Shown piece after piece: positions 30,745-43,190 of a stretch of 64,000 nt of DNA. The position numbers and the translations under genes are program-made. The notes beneath the pieces were generated by a model that was not told the origin of the DNA, searched no databases, and worked only from the letters and a program-made list of their open reading frames with translations. The first letter of the stretch is position 1, and every line of letters starts with the position of its first letter. The DNA is taken from the NCBI GenBank assembly GCA_017311315.1, contig CM029669.1, forward strand, positions 10,964,390-11,028,389, written 5' to 3'. The DNA comes from Dendrocalamus latiflorus. Lineage: Eukaryota; Streptophyta; Magnoliopsida; Poales; Poaceae.

Positions 30745-33465
30745 AGCCACAAAACCATCAGGCTGCTGTATATAAATCTCCTCATCCAACTCTCCATTTA
30801 AGAAAGCGATCTTTGCATTCATTTAATGTACTTGGATTTTATACATAGTAGATAGAGCTAAAAGTACCTGAATTGTGGGTAATTGAGCCACAAGGGAGTG
30901 TGTGTCAAAATAATCTTCTCTCACTTTTTGCATGAAACCCTTAACGAGTAAGCAGGGCTTATAATTTTCAATGGTACCATCGGGTCTTTGTTTTCTCTTG
31001 AAGTTCTATTTGTAGCCAACTGGCATGCATCCACTTGGAAGGTCAGTAATCTTCCAAGTTCCATTAGCAATGATGGAATCCATCTCATTGCGAACTATAT
31101 TATTCTTCCAGTATCCGCATCTAGGGATGTGTATGTCTTTGAAAGGGTACACGGTTCATCATCCACGAGATAGGTGATATAGTCATCATCCAAAGACTTT
31201 TTAGTCCTCTGTCTCTTAGTCCTCTTCAACTCTAATTCAGAAACGATGTTAACTAGACTAGGAAGAATAAAGTGTTCATAAGAAACATTGGGGGCACTAA
31301 CTTCATTAGTTCTCATAGGCAATACATTTTCAAAGAATTTCGCATCACGAGATTCTATAAGGACATTTGTAGTGACATCACTAACCTTGAATTTGACCAC
31401 TAGAAATCTATACACTATGCTATGATGCACATATCCTAGAAAGATATAATCAACAGTCTTAGGACCAAGTTTTCTTTTCTTCGGTAATTGTAGGTGCACT
31501 TTTGCAAGATAACCCTATGTCTAAAGAAAGGACATATTTGATTTTCTCCCCTTCCATCCTTCATATAGTATCTCCTCACGATTGTGAGGAGGTACCTTAT
31601 TTAGGATATAATTAGCTATAGAACTACTTCACCTGACCTTGAGTCTGACATACCTGAACTCTGTAACATGGTATTTATCAAATCACAAAGAGTCTGATTC
31701 TTTTGTTAGACAACTCCATTTGATTGGGGTGAATATTCCACCTTCTTCACAAAACTGGGAGAATTCCTTAGATTCATCACCTCGGTCTGACCTTAACCAT
31801 TTGCTTCTCTTTTCTAGTTGGTTTTCCACCTCAGCTTTGCATATTTTAATATATGCTAATGCTTCATCTTTCTACTTGAGTAAATAAATATAATAATACT
31901 TAGTCGCATCATCAATGAGAGTAAATAAATAACATTTGCCACCTTTAGTTAATATGCCATTCATCTCACATAAGTAAGAATGGATTAACTCAAGTGGTGA
32001 AGTGTCTCGCCTCTCAACGCTATGGAAAGGTTTTAGAGGCTGCTTTGTTTACACACACACCCCACACACACACACACACACACTTCACACTTAGAGCCAT
32101 TTTCATAATTATAATTTGGAATCAAACTCATTTTACTTAACCACACCATGACTTCAAAATTAACATGACATAAACGAGAGTGCCAAATATTATGAACTTT
32201 ATTGCAATGAATAATGTTAAAAAAATTGGAATCATTAAAATCAAGAATAAATAAGCAAAATATGCCTCCGCTATCATAGCCTTTTCTCACAAAAGTACTA
32301 AATTTGGTCAACACTACTTTATTCGACTAAAAAACAAGCTTTATTCATTGCGTGCACAACATAGACCCTTTAAGGAGATAGCGGGACAATACAGGCACAT
32401 GCATTACATCTCTAAGAATGAGTGCCTTGCCTGAAGTGAGCTTCAGGCAGACCTGTCCAATCCCATGCACTGCAGTAGTGGCGCCATTGCACATTAGGGT
32501 GGAGCCACCACCTTCACCTTGAAATGAAGAGAAGTACAAACGATCAACACATATGTGTCTAGTAGCACATGTATGAATCTACCAATCAATTGATGAATTT
32601 GTCATATAGGCATAAGGTGCATACCATCTAAATTAGGACTAGCTAGAACCACATTGGCTTCAGCCTTGCCCTTTTGCTAATCTAGAGAAAGTCCCTTACC
32701 CTTACAGTCATGGCATTTGTTGGCTTTGGCCAACCTTACTGCACACATAGTATGTAAAGATCTCCTTCTCCTTCTTCTTCTTCTTCTTCACTGGCTAGGT
32801 CTTGGACTTGTTTTGAGCATAACTCTTGACTTTCTTCCCATTGCCTTTGGGGTTCTTGACTTCAACTTGGTGGGCTTGGACATGGGTCTTTCCATCGCCA
32901 CTACTGGCCCTGGCATTCTCCTCCACATTAGTGGTGCCTAACGATTCATTGATTGTTAGTCGCTCCTTAGTGTGTCTGTGAGCAGTCATAAAGTCCCACC
33001 ATGAGGGGGGTAACTTGGTAAAGATGGCACTTACTTGAAACCTTTCTAACAAGCGACAGTCGTACTGATTTAAATTGCATACATGGAGCTGTAGCTCATG
33101 GAGCTACTCCATCACCAACCATCTCTCTACCATTTTGTAATTCAAGTAATTTGTAGTGATAAAGGACTCATTCCCATTATCCCCTTCTGAATATTTTTCA
33201 TCCAGTTTGTCCCACAAATATTCTTTGAAATTCACAAAGACATCGAAAACCGGTTTGACAAGAAGACCAACAAGCGAGCCAAAGCTGAACTGTTTGCATC
33301 ATCCCAACGAGACTTTGCCTTATCTTCCAAGGGAAGCATGGGAGGATCAAAGATGACCTAAAGTAATTTGAGATTAGTGAACCAAACCTTTGTCTTAGTT
33401 TGCCAACGCTTAAAGTTAGCACCATCAAAGACTTTTGGTTCAACAAAATCAGATGATGAAGTCAT
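30745..33465 (-). pseudogene. Copia gag-pol pseudogene
   Basis: On the minus strand, gag begins with MTSSSDFVEPKVFDGANFKR (ATG at 33465), later ERFQVSAIFTKLPPSWWDF and a Lys-rich tail. The protease-flank motif KLTSGKALILRDVMHVP (about 32460-32400) and a GAG-pre-integrase motif WHSRLCHVNF (about 32180) follow, then integrase C-terminal KKRKLGPKTVDYIFLGY (about 31470) and DADTG. The first RT block (KIAFLNGELDEEIYIQQPDG) stops at about 30745, joined directly to the LTR-like repeat. The YVDD box and RNase H are missing. In-frame stops, deletions and a GT repeat (32051-32083) within pre-integrase show it is dead. Order gag-protease-integrase-RT is that of Ty1/Copia. Confidence 0.88.
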
Positions 33466-34051
33466 CTTAGCGTAGTTTGGTTTTCTAGATTGCTGTAAAA
33501 AATTGCGATTTCATAAAATATTTCATTTTAATCCCAAAAATAATCATGAACAGTAAAAAATACTAGTTGCAATTAAATGACATGAGCTTCAAAAAATAAT
33601 TTAAATGGGCAAATAAACTACTCAACTTAATTGAATAGGATATCATGTTTAATTGAATGCTAAAACAATAAGATTCAACTAGCAACAAGTTGAAGTTGAT
33701 TAATTTATATTGCTTTTAGATGTCAGGCTGCTCTTGCATTAGAACCAGACCTCCTCACCACAAGGGGCTATTTATGATCACTGATTTAGTGCGATAGTTT
33801 CACAAGAAATATTATAGGTTTTGAGCTACTCTACTTACCAAACAATTATTGAACAAGATAATTAACAATGAATTAATCAACAACTAACAAAACAACATCT
33901 AGTTACAGAGTGAAATACTAACTATTTAATTTGCAGTAAGCTAACTATCCACTCATGAATAATTGTGTCTAATAGAGGTAAACAAGTATAGTTGTCCACA
34001 TAATATAAGAAATATAAGGACAACAAACAAATCAAATTGAGGAATATAACT
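33466..34051 (-). other. Copia leader region
   Basis: AT-rich sequence between gag and the right LTR-like repeat. It holds GCAACAAGTTGAAG and GATGTCAGGCTGCTC, which recur in the left remnant at 29760-29810. No clear tRNA primer-binding site is visible. Confidence 0.5.
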
Positions 34052-34865
34052 CTAAACTGTCACACTGATCTTAGCGAAATCCTCATCAAGCATTTCACAA
34101 GTTCACAATCTATCGTGCAAGTCACCTGATACTAGTGCTACTTAAATCAAGAATAAACAAGATGAAATCACTAGTATGGCACACTTAGCACAATAGGTAA
34201 ATCGAATAAGCGAAATACTCACAAAGCCGATAACACTCAAAGTCACTGATAAGATCAACGAAATTTTTGGAGATACAATGTCCTTCTCTGCAATCTGGAG
34301 CACACCAAATTGCAGAACCGAAGTCCAGGAGGTGCATCACAAAGCCAAAGATGAAATTGAACACCAAGTAAGTGAACAATTGACGAAGATAGCACCAAAA
34401 TTGTTGCTGAAATCAACAGCACTCCACTGAATTACAACACACCTTCACCACACAGGCGAAGTACTACAACCAGCCAAACAACTTAAGTAACTGAGACTCA
34501 ATCCAGCCACAAATTAGCGCAACCACCACCAAATATCTAAGCTTCTCTACCTTCTCATGGAAGTGGAGGGGACAGCCTCTAGGTCACCAGTGGAGAGGAC
34601 CAAGTCGTCGCTGCTACCGCTGCACATTCTAGGCCTATAGCCACAATGCAGCCCAACTGAATTAAGAGGAAGCAAGGAACTGGAGCGGAAGGGGAAGTAG
34701 AGAGCTTCTTTGTTTTTCACCACACAAGGAGGAAGAAAGCCAGGCATATAAGGAGATGGATCGAGGCAGTGCTCTGGAACGGATGTGCCGTATTCACTAG
34801 AGAGAAGCGTGGGGATCGTATTCATCCTACGACTTCCACCAACGAAGCCAACAGCCCAGCCAACA
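34052..34865 (-). repeat. LTR-like repeat, right copy
   Basis: It is similar to 29808-30715. On the minus strand it starts TGTTGGCTGGGCTGTTGG. It too is preceded by a purine-rich tract (GGGAAAGGATAAGGATGGAG), which is what one expects before a 3' LTR and not before a 5' LTR. Confidence 0.65.
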
Positions 34866-35345
34866 CCAGCCTCTCCATCCTTATCCTTTCCCTACAACCA
34901 ATGACATGTAGGCCCCACCAAATTTCCCTTTTCTTTTCCTTTTAGAATCAAAATTAGGAAATTACCTAGGAGTCCTTGTCATACAACACTTTTATCTCCA
35001 TCATCTAAATAATCATCAATACTCGCGACAGCAATTGCATCCCTACCTTTCCTCCCAATATGACGAGACCAGACCAAGCCTTCGCGACACTCCTGGGCAC
35101 AAAGACACAAGCATCAGCCTATGTGATGGGCTATGAAGTGAACACGCTCCAAGCATGGAGCTAAATTTGTAGTGAACAATCAGTACAATATTATTCATCT
35201 CATGAACATTTTATGAAAAAAAGATTTACACATTGGTGGTTTCCTTCGATCGGTTAAGTTCATTAGCACAACTCCAAAATCAACAACTTTTGTGCACAAT
35301 ATTCCTTGTACGGAGTACTGCTTATTTTTACACTAAAATCATAGC
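34866..35345 (+). repeat. Outer repeat, right copy, with short spacer
   Basis: From about 34960 it matches the left outer repeat (28530-29180) in direct orientation. The first ~95 bp is spacer with TGACATGTAGGCCCCACC, a phrase common in grass retroelements. No gene is seen. Confidence 0.55.
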
Positions 35346-35869
35346 TTCAGTTTGAAAATTTTGAATTTTAGTTGTTTGCGACAGAGATTACGGAGAGAGA
35401 TACTCGTTTGTGATTTTGGTTGATACGGATGTCAGGCTTTTAACGTGTACTACAATTAATTTGTAGATCATGTCTTGAGAAAATACTCCGTTTAAAAGTT
35501 AGGTGCTGTAGCAAAAAATGAAAAGTTATTTTTAGAAATCGTTAAGAACAAATCCTATTTCTGCATTTTTTATGATCCTATGTAACCGGACTTGCGCTTT
35601 TAATTATAGGAAACTGGGGGAAATAGGTCGGTAGCATAGCATCCAAAAGGACAACAGGACAACACTAGAATACTAACATTCCAACGAACTCTTGACTGAT
35701 GGATGACTCTTAAGAGTGAGAAAAAAATTTACAAAATGTTAAAAGTTTCACACCTAAACGCTAGACTATCCACTATGGTGGCCCGCTCACATCCCTTGCC
35801 CCTCCTGGTAACGTGTCGTTTCCATGGGTAATGGCATAAATTCTACGGCAAAAATAGAGGATGGAAACA
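35346..35869. other. Intergenic, no recognised gene
   Basis: AT-rich sequence without coding motifs or bounded repeats that I could define. Confidence 0.5.
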
Positions 35870-36112
35870 ACAAAAGATACAAATTTAATGTGAAAAATTT
35901 TTACAGAAAAATAATAGATATACGAAGGCAGAATTCACTATATGAATAGATGCTTGTGTCTTTGTGCCCAGGAGTATATATAGACTAGAGAACAAAAGTT
36001 CTAGGAGATTACAAATTTGAGATGAGGTTAGTGTATGTGTCCGCTTGGACACATACATGAATTTGTATCATACTTTAACAATATCCACATTGAGACGAAT
36101 TCTACACACTCA
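35870..36112 (-). mobile_element. LTR fragment (minus strand)
   Basis: On the minus strand it begins TGTTGAGTGTGTAGAATTCG just after the purine-rich GTTGGAGAT, consistent with a polypurine tract and a 3' LTR start. It contains GTATGTGTCCAAGCGGACAC and TAGTCTATATATACTCC (TATA-like). A related, truncated copy is at 48020-48480. No coding sequence is recognised in the 560 bp to the right, where an internal region would lie. Confidence 0.55.
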
Positions 36113-36676
36113 ACAATCTCCAACTGAAGGTGAATTCGCTCCTGTAGCCAAAATAAATTAAATCTCCTCAAATCATAATTCATCATAAATGATCCTTGTG
36201 AGCTAAAATTCTACAAGACTAATCAATAAGTAAGATTGGATTAGTCTTCTCCATATACTTCTCCTATGGTGCTGAATAACTATAGTAAAAAAAATCATCT
36301 CATAAACTTTTGACATGCTCTAACTAGAACACATAACTTGGTAAATAATGCCTATTGAAGAGTAACTTGTACATGTGATCATCACGTATATCAAATTGCT
36401 GATCGTAAAAGTAACTGAATTCTATGATATAGTTGAAAACTGCTCCTATAGAAGAACATTCGGATAAAAATAACTCTTGTGTTGTTAATGAAGCAGAAAA
36501 ATCTCTGCAATAGACTTCTCATATTGAGCTGTGACAACTAGAACGTATTATGCCTGTAATACCAAACATTGTAGTATCTATGTAGATAATTAACTCCTTG
36601 TATTTTAAATTCTTTATCTTGAACTCATATTTGAAGCATAACCTTCACTAATGAATAAGAAAATCCAAAGAGTATT
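36113..36676. other. Possible internal region of the preceding LTR element, no gene
   Basis: AT-rich. By position it would be the 3' internal part of a minus-strand element, but I find no RT or RNase H motif in any frame. Confidence 0.4.
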
Positions 36677-36973
36677 ATAGGGCATGTTCATATTAGCTTT
36701 TGCTGATGGATTTTGGCTGCGGCTGATGAATAGTAATGTATGATGTAAGAAAGACGGTGCAACGAAAGCACTACAACATTCAGACCAACATGTGACTTAC
36801 AGAATTGTGATATAATAAAATACAAAGTATGTTACAATATGTAAAAGCGAAAAATAGTGACTGATGAATAGCAATGGCTAATAGAAGCGATTTATAGAAA
36901 TTGGGCATTCGTATTGGTTTCTATTTCTGTAAGCAGAAACCAGAAGCAGAAACCAATATGAATAAGCCCATAT
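36677..36973. mobile_element. MITE-like element with inverted ends
   Basis: The left end GGGCATGTTCATATTAGC and the right end CCAATATGAATAAGCCC are inverted with a few mismatches. An internal second inversion (ATTGGTTTCTATTTCTG / CAGAAACCAATATG) sits at the right end. The flanking duplication is unclear (TTATA against ATATA). Confidence 0.6.
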
Positions 36974-37479
36974 AGCCGCCATCAGGTGTCATCGAACGGT
37001 GAATCAGTTGTCCCCCTTAACTAACATTGATTTTTTTAAAAGTCTCCTTGATCAAGTGTAGTGCAAATTAACTCACTGTGTTGAAAACCTGCAACTCCAC
37101 TTTAGACTCTATATGTGCGGATCTTGCTACAGTACCGTAGTAGATGACAGATCATCGAAGAAATAGCCAATGATTAATCTCGCGTATATGCCACCAGTAA
37201 TAAGCACAACAGCCTGAATTGTAATGAACTCCACCTCCAACAAAAAACATGCAGAGTTGATGCCACAACTTCTTGATGGAAGATGACGATCGACTAAGGC
37301 AGAAGATCGTCGACGGAGATGGAGCAATATGACGTCAATGCATGGTGCCAGGTGGTGCAGGCGATAATGTTGACAAAATTGGTGCTGGAACAGTCGCCGG
37401 ATAGAATGCGAGTCGATGCTCAGTCCAGAGTTAAGTCATTGAACGGAGTTAAGGCGGGTCGACATTATCGAGTTGAGGC
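36974..37479. other. Intergenic, no recognised gene
   Basis: A short open frame at 37319-37525 has no recognisable motif. I see no bounded element. Confidence 0.45.
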
Positions 37480-38308
37480 TACTGAAAATGTTGCAGCCTT
37501 TACGACTACTCCAGGATCTTTATGACCATCACCTAGCTGCTACGACCACCTCCTATAGTCGTACGACCATGTTCAAGAGGTTACGACCACCTCCTGCGTC
37601 ATTACAACCACTCTGTTGCTTCTCCGACCACGCTGACAGCCATTACGACCATGTTGTGATCACTCCTCGCTGCTCCGACCACATGGTCGTAAACTTCAGC
37701 TGAAGTTACGACCACGTTCACCGCTTCTCACTGCACTTTCTTCGACAACGGTCGATCACCGTAGTCGTAACGCCTTATGACCACACAATGATTCTGTCGA
37801 CCGCTTGTTGTGGTCATGCCCTTACGACCGCGTCTTCCTGTGAGACCGTGGTTGTAACTCCTTTACAACCACATCTCCAGCACCTGCGGACACCTCCGCT
37901 CTCGTCGTCGTCCTCGGCTCTATGACTATGGTCATAACTCCTTACGACCACATCCTCTGCTCCAGTGGACACCTCCGCTCGTCACCCTGGTCGTAGCTCC
38001 TTTACGACCAGGTCTGCTGCTCCTGTGGACGCCCTCCGCCCAATCATCGTGGACGTAACTCCTTTACGACCGTGTCTACGAACCTCTGCGACCTTACCGA
38101 CCGCCTCTAACCACACTGGCCGCCCACACCAATCGCCTACGACCCCGCTGGTCGCCCAGACTGATCGCCCAGGACCACGCCGGTTGCCTCCTCCGACCAC
38201 ACTGGTCGCTCACACTGATCGCCGATGACCACACCGATCGCCCAGGCCGATCTCCTACGACCACGCCGGTCGCTTCCTCCAACCACACTGGTCGCCTCTC
38301 TCCTCTAT
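37480..38308. repeat. ACGACCAC motif cluster, left part
   Basis: The words TACGACCAC, CCGACCAC and their variants recur every 20-35 bp, with some copies inverted (ACATGGTCGTAA). Spacing is irregular. The cluster is interrupted at 38308 by the giant LTR and continues at 44762 (CCATGACCACGCTGGTCAC, CTACGACCACGTTGGTCGC), so both pieces were once one stretch. Confidence 0.75.
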
Positions 38309-39610
38309 TGTGGGATCCGGATTTTTTAACCCAGAATCCTCTGTGATTCCACCACACTATTCCTTGGATCAGTAGATAGTGCTCACAAATACAGAACTGA
38401 ACATAAAAATACATATCATGCGGAAGCGTAAATATAATAATAGACTTACTCATGGGCTGAGCAGGCCAAAATCAATAAAATGCAGCAGTGGAAATGAAGT
38501 ATATCGATGTGACCCTCAGGACGTGTCCACAGGCAGCCAACTGGGGGTATGCGACCTAGTTCTTGATCTCTTCATCTTCTTCACCATCATGACCTGGTGT
38601 ATTGTTGTAGCGTAGCGATCTGGCTTCTGATTCTGGATTAGTTGTGAGAGTGAGGGTGAGCACAAACCACCGTGCTCCGCAAGCCAATACACGGAATGCA
38701 ATAAATAACATGCACGGCTTATCAAGGGAAGGCTCAGGTTATTTTGTTTTGCATTCAATTACTTTTAAAATATATTACTTAGAAATTTCCTATGGCCTAA
38801 CAGTTTGAACTAAAACATAATGTGTGAAAGAATGTAATAATAATAATAATAGTGATCCAGGTACTATCCACTGTTACATGGCTTCTGCACTATATGTTAA
38901 CCTTTTAGCGTTATAACCATTTACATTATCACTGGGGCGACACATAGGGCAACACAAATCAGGACTTTCCACTACCCTCTACTTTTCTAATCCCACCCAC
39001 AAAGTTTTTGAAATAGAACTATATCTGGTTAAGTTCCCATGTCCACACTTGACCATGGGCATGGCTATTTGAATAGTTTTGACTCTGCAAAGTTTGTACA
39101 CTTTATCCACAAGAGACAATCCGCTCATTGCCCCACAGGATTTCTTAGTCATGTGGTTGAGTAGACCGTCACAGTAACTTTTCAAAATATCTAGCCCCTT
39201 TTATCATCTCACCTTATTGGCTGCTCCCACTTGCGGTGGGTCCCATACGTTGCTTGGGATATAACTACAACTACTAGCGCATTCGGACTCCACTCTCCAC
39301 AAAGCTAGCACGGCTGATTACTTCACCTTCCTCTCGATGTCCCTTTAGGCCTCCCCTTATCCTTGCAATAATCTACTCCTTTCCATTACCGGTGAGATGA
39401 GTCTGGGGGTTTTGATAGATTTACTTAGCCAAGTTGCATTTTGCAGACTTATCGTTGTACTGTTTTACATAGGAGGTCATGACAAGATTCAGTCCTTAGA
39501 GGTATTTGGACGGTTCTACCACAATCCACACACCGTGCTTCCACTGCACCACATACGAGCCCCCAGACCATCCGCCTAGATATTTAAGCAAGTTGGGGTT
39601 TTTGGGAGCA

Positions 39611-41869
39611 TGAGAGACCATGTGGAGGTGACCCCGTGTTTGTGATGAATAATTGACAATTGTTTTGAAAAGATTGAATTTGGTTTGAGCATTTTCTGCA
39701 AAGTCGTAGCCCTTTTTGAGTGGTCGGAAGATCTTTACGACCTTGTTGGCCGTGGTCAAAAGCCCCCAGAGACGTTTACGACCACGTAGTCACTGGCCGG
39801 AAGCCAGCCGGGTCGTTTACGACCACGTTGGCCGTGGTCGAAAAACTTCCAAAGTCGTTTACAACCACTCTGGCCGTGGTCGAAGACCACCAGGACTGTT
39901 TACGACCACGTTGTGTCATTTACGACCACTCTGGCCGTGGTCGAAGGCAGCTACGACCACGTTGGCCGTGGTCGAACGTACTTACGACCACGTTGAGGAG
40001 TCGGCGGCTTACTACCACGTTGTAGCGAGAAGCAGTCGGAAGACAAGACTTCGACCGCTGTGGTCGGAAGTCGGCAGACTTCGACTTCGACCATATGGGT
40101 AGTCGGCAATCTTCGACCACGTTGAGAGGCAGTCGAACGTGGTCAGATTGACTCGGGCTCGGTTGGTTGTGGTCGTAGCTGGTCGGACGCGGTCGGACAA
40201 GCCTCGGTTGCGGCCGGAAGTGGTTGTTTTGCACGCGTAAGCGATCGGAAGCTCCTGAGAGTCTTGAATGTGGTCGTAGGCCACTTGTAATCGGTTGTAT
40301 GACCTCCAGGAGCAGTTGTTTCAGCTGGGAATCGGTCGTATGGTCTTGTGTTGCGGTCGTAGACCTTGTGCATTTAATGGTTTGACATACCAACCGATCG
40401 TAATGCATTTACGACTTTGTGGAATGTGCTTTGAGTTCTTTTCCTGATGCAAATGGATGTTACCCTTGTCTAGTGTGGTGCTATGTGATGTTTTGTTGTC
40501 TGTGATAGTTGCAGGATCTTGAGGCGAGTCGTGGCGAGGCATAGATGACTAGACTAAGCACAGGCAGTGCTGAGGTCGGTGAGCGGTCGGGAGATGCCGA
40601 AGATGGTGAGGCCAGCGAGGTAGCTGCAAGCCGTGGACAGCAAGCTGCGGAGGAAGCTTCTGGGAAGGCAGCAGAGTAGCATATTGGAGAAATGGCCAAA
40701 GTCTGCAAAAGGGAAGCGATCTCTGCAAAGCACAGGAGTTGTTGGCGCTAACGGGCAAAGCAATGGAGCCGCTGGGTTTAACGGGTAAAGCACTAGAGCC
40801 GCTGGGTTTAACGGGTAAAGCACTGGAAGCTCGTTCTCGCTAGTGGATAAAGTGAGTAGGAAAACCCGGTGTTAGGTGGGGGTTAACGGGTTCTCCCCGG
40901 TATATGGTGATTATAAATAGATGGGTAGAGCTCGAGTGCTAATTGAGGTTTTCCGCAAGTCGCTCAAGTCTTTCTTTCTGTTTTGTGTGGATTGCTCTGG
41001 TCCGAGAGCGTGTATGGAGTGGCTGTAGAAACCTCCTTCTGTAATCATTCATCTCTCTGTATTTATCTTACTGTGTTCTGTCTGAGATGTTTGATTCTTG
41101 TATCAGTTTGTTCTCGGCTCAATCTATTTCCTCTCGTTGGTTTGGCTGTTCCTGTTTGTTCCTGTTTTGAGTTGTGTTCTTTGGTCGAGTTGTCTCGGAT
41201 TCGCTTGCTCAGAACTGGGATTCATACTCAAGGCTTTTTGGCCAAACTCTCCCGATAGCAAAGTCATATCGACAACCTGTTTTGGTCGAGCGGTCGTGCG
41301 GCCCTCGACTTCCTCTGTTTTCTGTTCGACTTCATTGTCTGTCTTGAGCTCGGCAAAGAAGACTTGTCTTCTTGGTATTTTCTCTAGCAGAGGTTGTGCT
41401 CTTCCTAGGTTTCTCTTCCTAGGTTTCAAGTTTCGTGTGATTTAGATCTTTGAGCCAAAAGCTCTCCAAAGTCGTAGTCTTGCAGTCTTGCACCTCGTAT
41501 TTGCTCTATTTTGAGTTCGACCGCATTGTCTGGTTTAGTCTCGGCTGTGAAGTTCTATTTTATTTCTTTTATCTCAGTCAGAGGGAGTCTTCTTCTTGTG
41601 GTTAAAATCTCATGACCGGAAGAACCATGAATCATCGGTTATCTGAAAATCAGATGTTGTAGTCGTGAGTCCTTCACTTCCTCTATTGTCGGCCGAGACA
41701 ATCCTTCTCTCTGTTTGCTTTCCTTTGTCGGTCTAGTTCTTGGTTTCCAGTGTTGCATTTGTCTTCTTTATTCATAGCTTCTATCGCTATCGGAGAAGAA
41801 GTTGTGTGTAAATACTTGCCGAGTTTTAAAGGCACCATTGACCCCCTCTGTTGCCATTTCGGTCATTCA
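39611..41869 (+). mobile_element. 2259-bp solo LTR nested in the giant LTR
   Basis: It begins TGAGAGACCATGTGG and ends GTCATTCA, with GAGCA directly before (39606-39610) and after (41870-41874). Removing it restores the sequence GGGAGCATAAAATAATC, which matches GGGAACATAAAATAATC at 7376-7392 in the sister LTR. This is an empty-site confirmation inside the window. No coding region is present. The 3' end resembles the end of the LTR at 1-1137. Confidence 0.92.
39716..40420. repeat. GTGGTCG/CGACCAC cluster in the nested solo LTR
   Basis: Words TTTACGACCACGTTGGC and GGCCGTGGTCGAA alternate, forming short inverted repeats (GACCAC...GTGGTC) every 20-30 bp. Later units are mostly GGTCGTA or GGTCGGA. 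The motif is the same as in 37480-38308 and 42560-43190. Confidence 0.8.
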
Positions 41870-42559
41870 GAGCATAAAATAATCATGTCTAAATATACCA
41901 GTTATTTCCACCATGACTTCCCAAATTAGTTTCTCATGATTAAAAGTGATGCTTGGGGCATTTGGTGCCCCCCCCCTCGAGTATCTAAGCAGTGCTAAGC
42001 ATGGCATATAATTATAGACCTATTTTTGAAAGTTTTACTATTATAATTTTGCTAGGGTGACAAGGCTCAAATATTCAAATGTTCTAAAGTAGGTGTAATA
42101 CTAACAAATTGAATAATGGGCATATAACTTGAATCTTAAAACAAACATATATTTGCATATAAAATAACAGCATGCAATTTGATAATTTAAACAAAAGTAA
42201 ATTTGCAGAAAATGTAGGTTTAACATGATCAAAGTATTGACTCGCCTTTCGCGGTTTATCACGGTCTTGAGCTCACTAAGCTTTCTCATTCGATGGTCTT
42301 GAGCTTCTGGTCTTCATCTTCATCTGGATCTCGGTCTCGCTTTATTCGTTAATTCTTCAAGACTTCGATTTCTAATTACATGCTAAATAACTAAATCTAA
42401 ATAAATTCAAATAAACTCCAAATATAAAGAAAATAGAAAATGTATAGATTAGAATTTTTAATGAATTTTGGAATTTGAATGGGCTCAATCGAAGTTAGAA
42501 TGAAGAAGGATGGGCTTCTAGAAGTTTGAATCTAAGGGAACGAAAAATCTAAAATTTTC

Positions 42560-43190
42560 ACCGTGGTCGAAAGTTATACACAGTTGGAAGATCCGCAGTG
42601 GTCGGATGCCCTATAGTGATCGGAAGGCAAGAGCGGTCAGAGACAAGAGTGGTCACAACAAAACACTATGGTGGCAGTCAGAAGCTACAATAATTTGAAC
42701 ATGGTCAAAAGTTACAGTAATTTATGTGTGATCATTGGGGTCAAGATTACAACATGGTCGGTGGTCAAACATCATGGTCAGTGCTCGAACAGCCATGATC
42801 GGGTGGCTGAACGTGGTCAGAATTCTGTACGTGGTCAAAGGCGAAGCTGGAGAGGGCAGTTGAAGTCGGCAGCAGAAGTGAGTGGTTGGGAATGGCGAGG
42901 TCTACTGAGTGGTCGAAAGTGGCTTAGACGGCGTGGATTGGTCGAAGACTTCTAAGTGCAGAATAGTCAAACTCGGAAGGCGCTGGGTGGTCATAAACCT
43001 CAACGTGGTCGTAAACGACTATGCAGTGGTCGTAAACAATTATGCGTGGTCGCAAACGGCTATGTAGTGGTCGTAAACAACTATACGTGGTCGTAAATGA
43101 CTATAGAGTGGTCGTAAATGACTATGCGTGGTTGTAAATGACTTTATAGTCGTAAGCTCGACTGCGTGGTCGTAATGAGTACCAGGTACT
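42560..43190. repeat. GTGGTCGTAAA block in the giant LTR
   Basis: GTGGTCGTAAACGACTATG-like units repeat with a period of about 21-22 bp between 43000 and 43180 (about eight units), preceded by looser GTGGTCGG/GTGGTCAAA words. The sister LTR at 5291-10626 has no such block at the matching place (near 8780), so it was gained by this copy or lost by the other. Confidence 0.78.

Noticed and set aside
39716..40420. Regulatory protein genes suggested by open frames through the GACCAC cluster
   Set aside because: Open frames arise because the repeated word has no stop codons in several phases; there is no protein signature.
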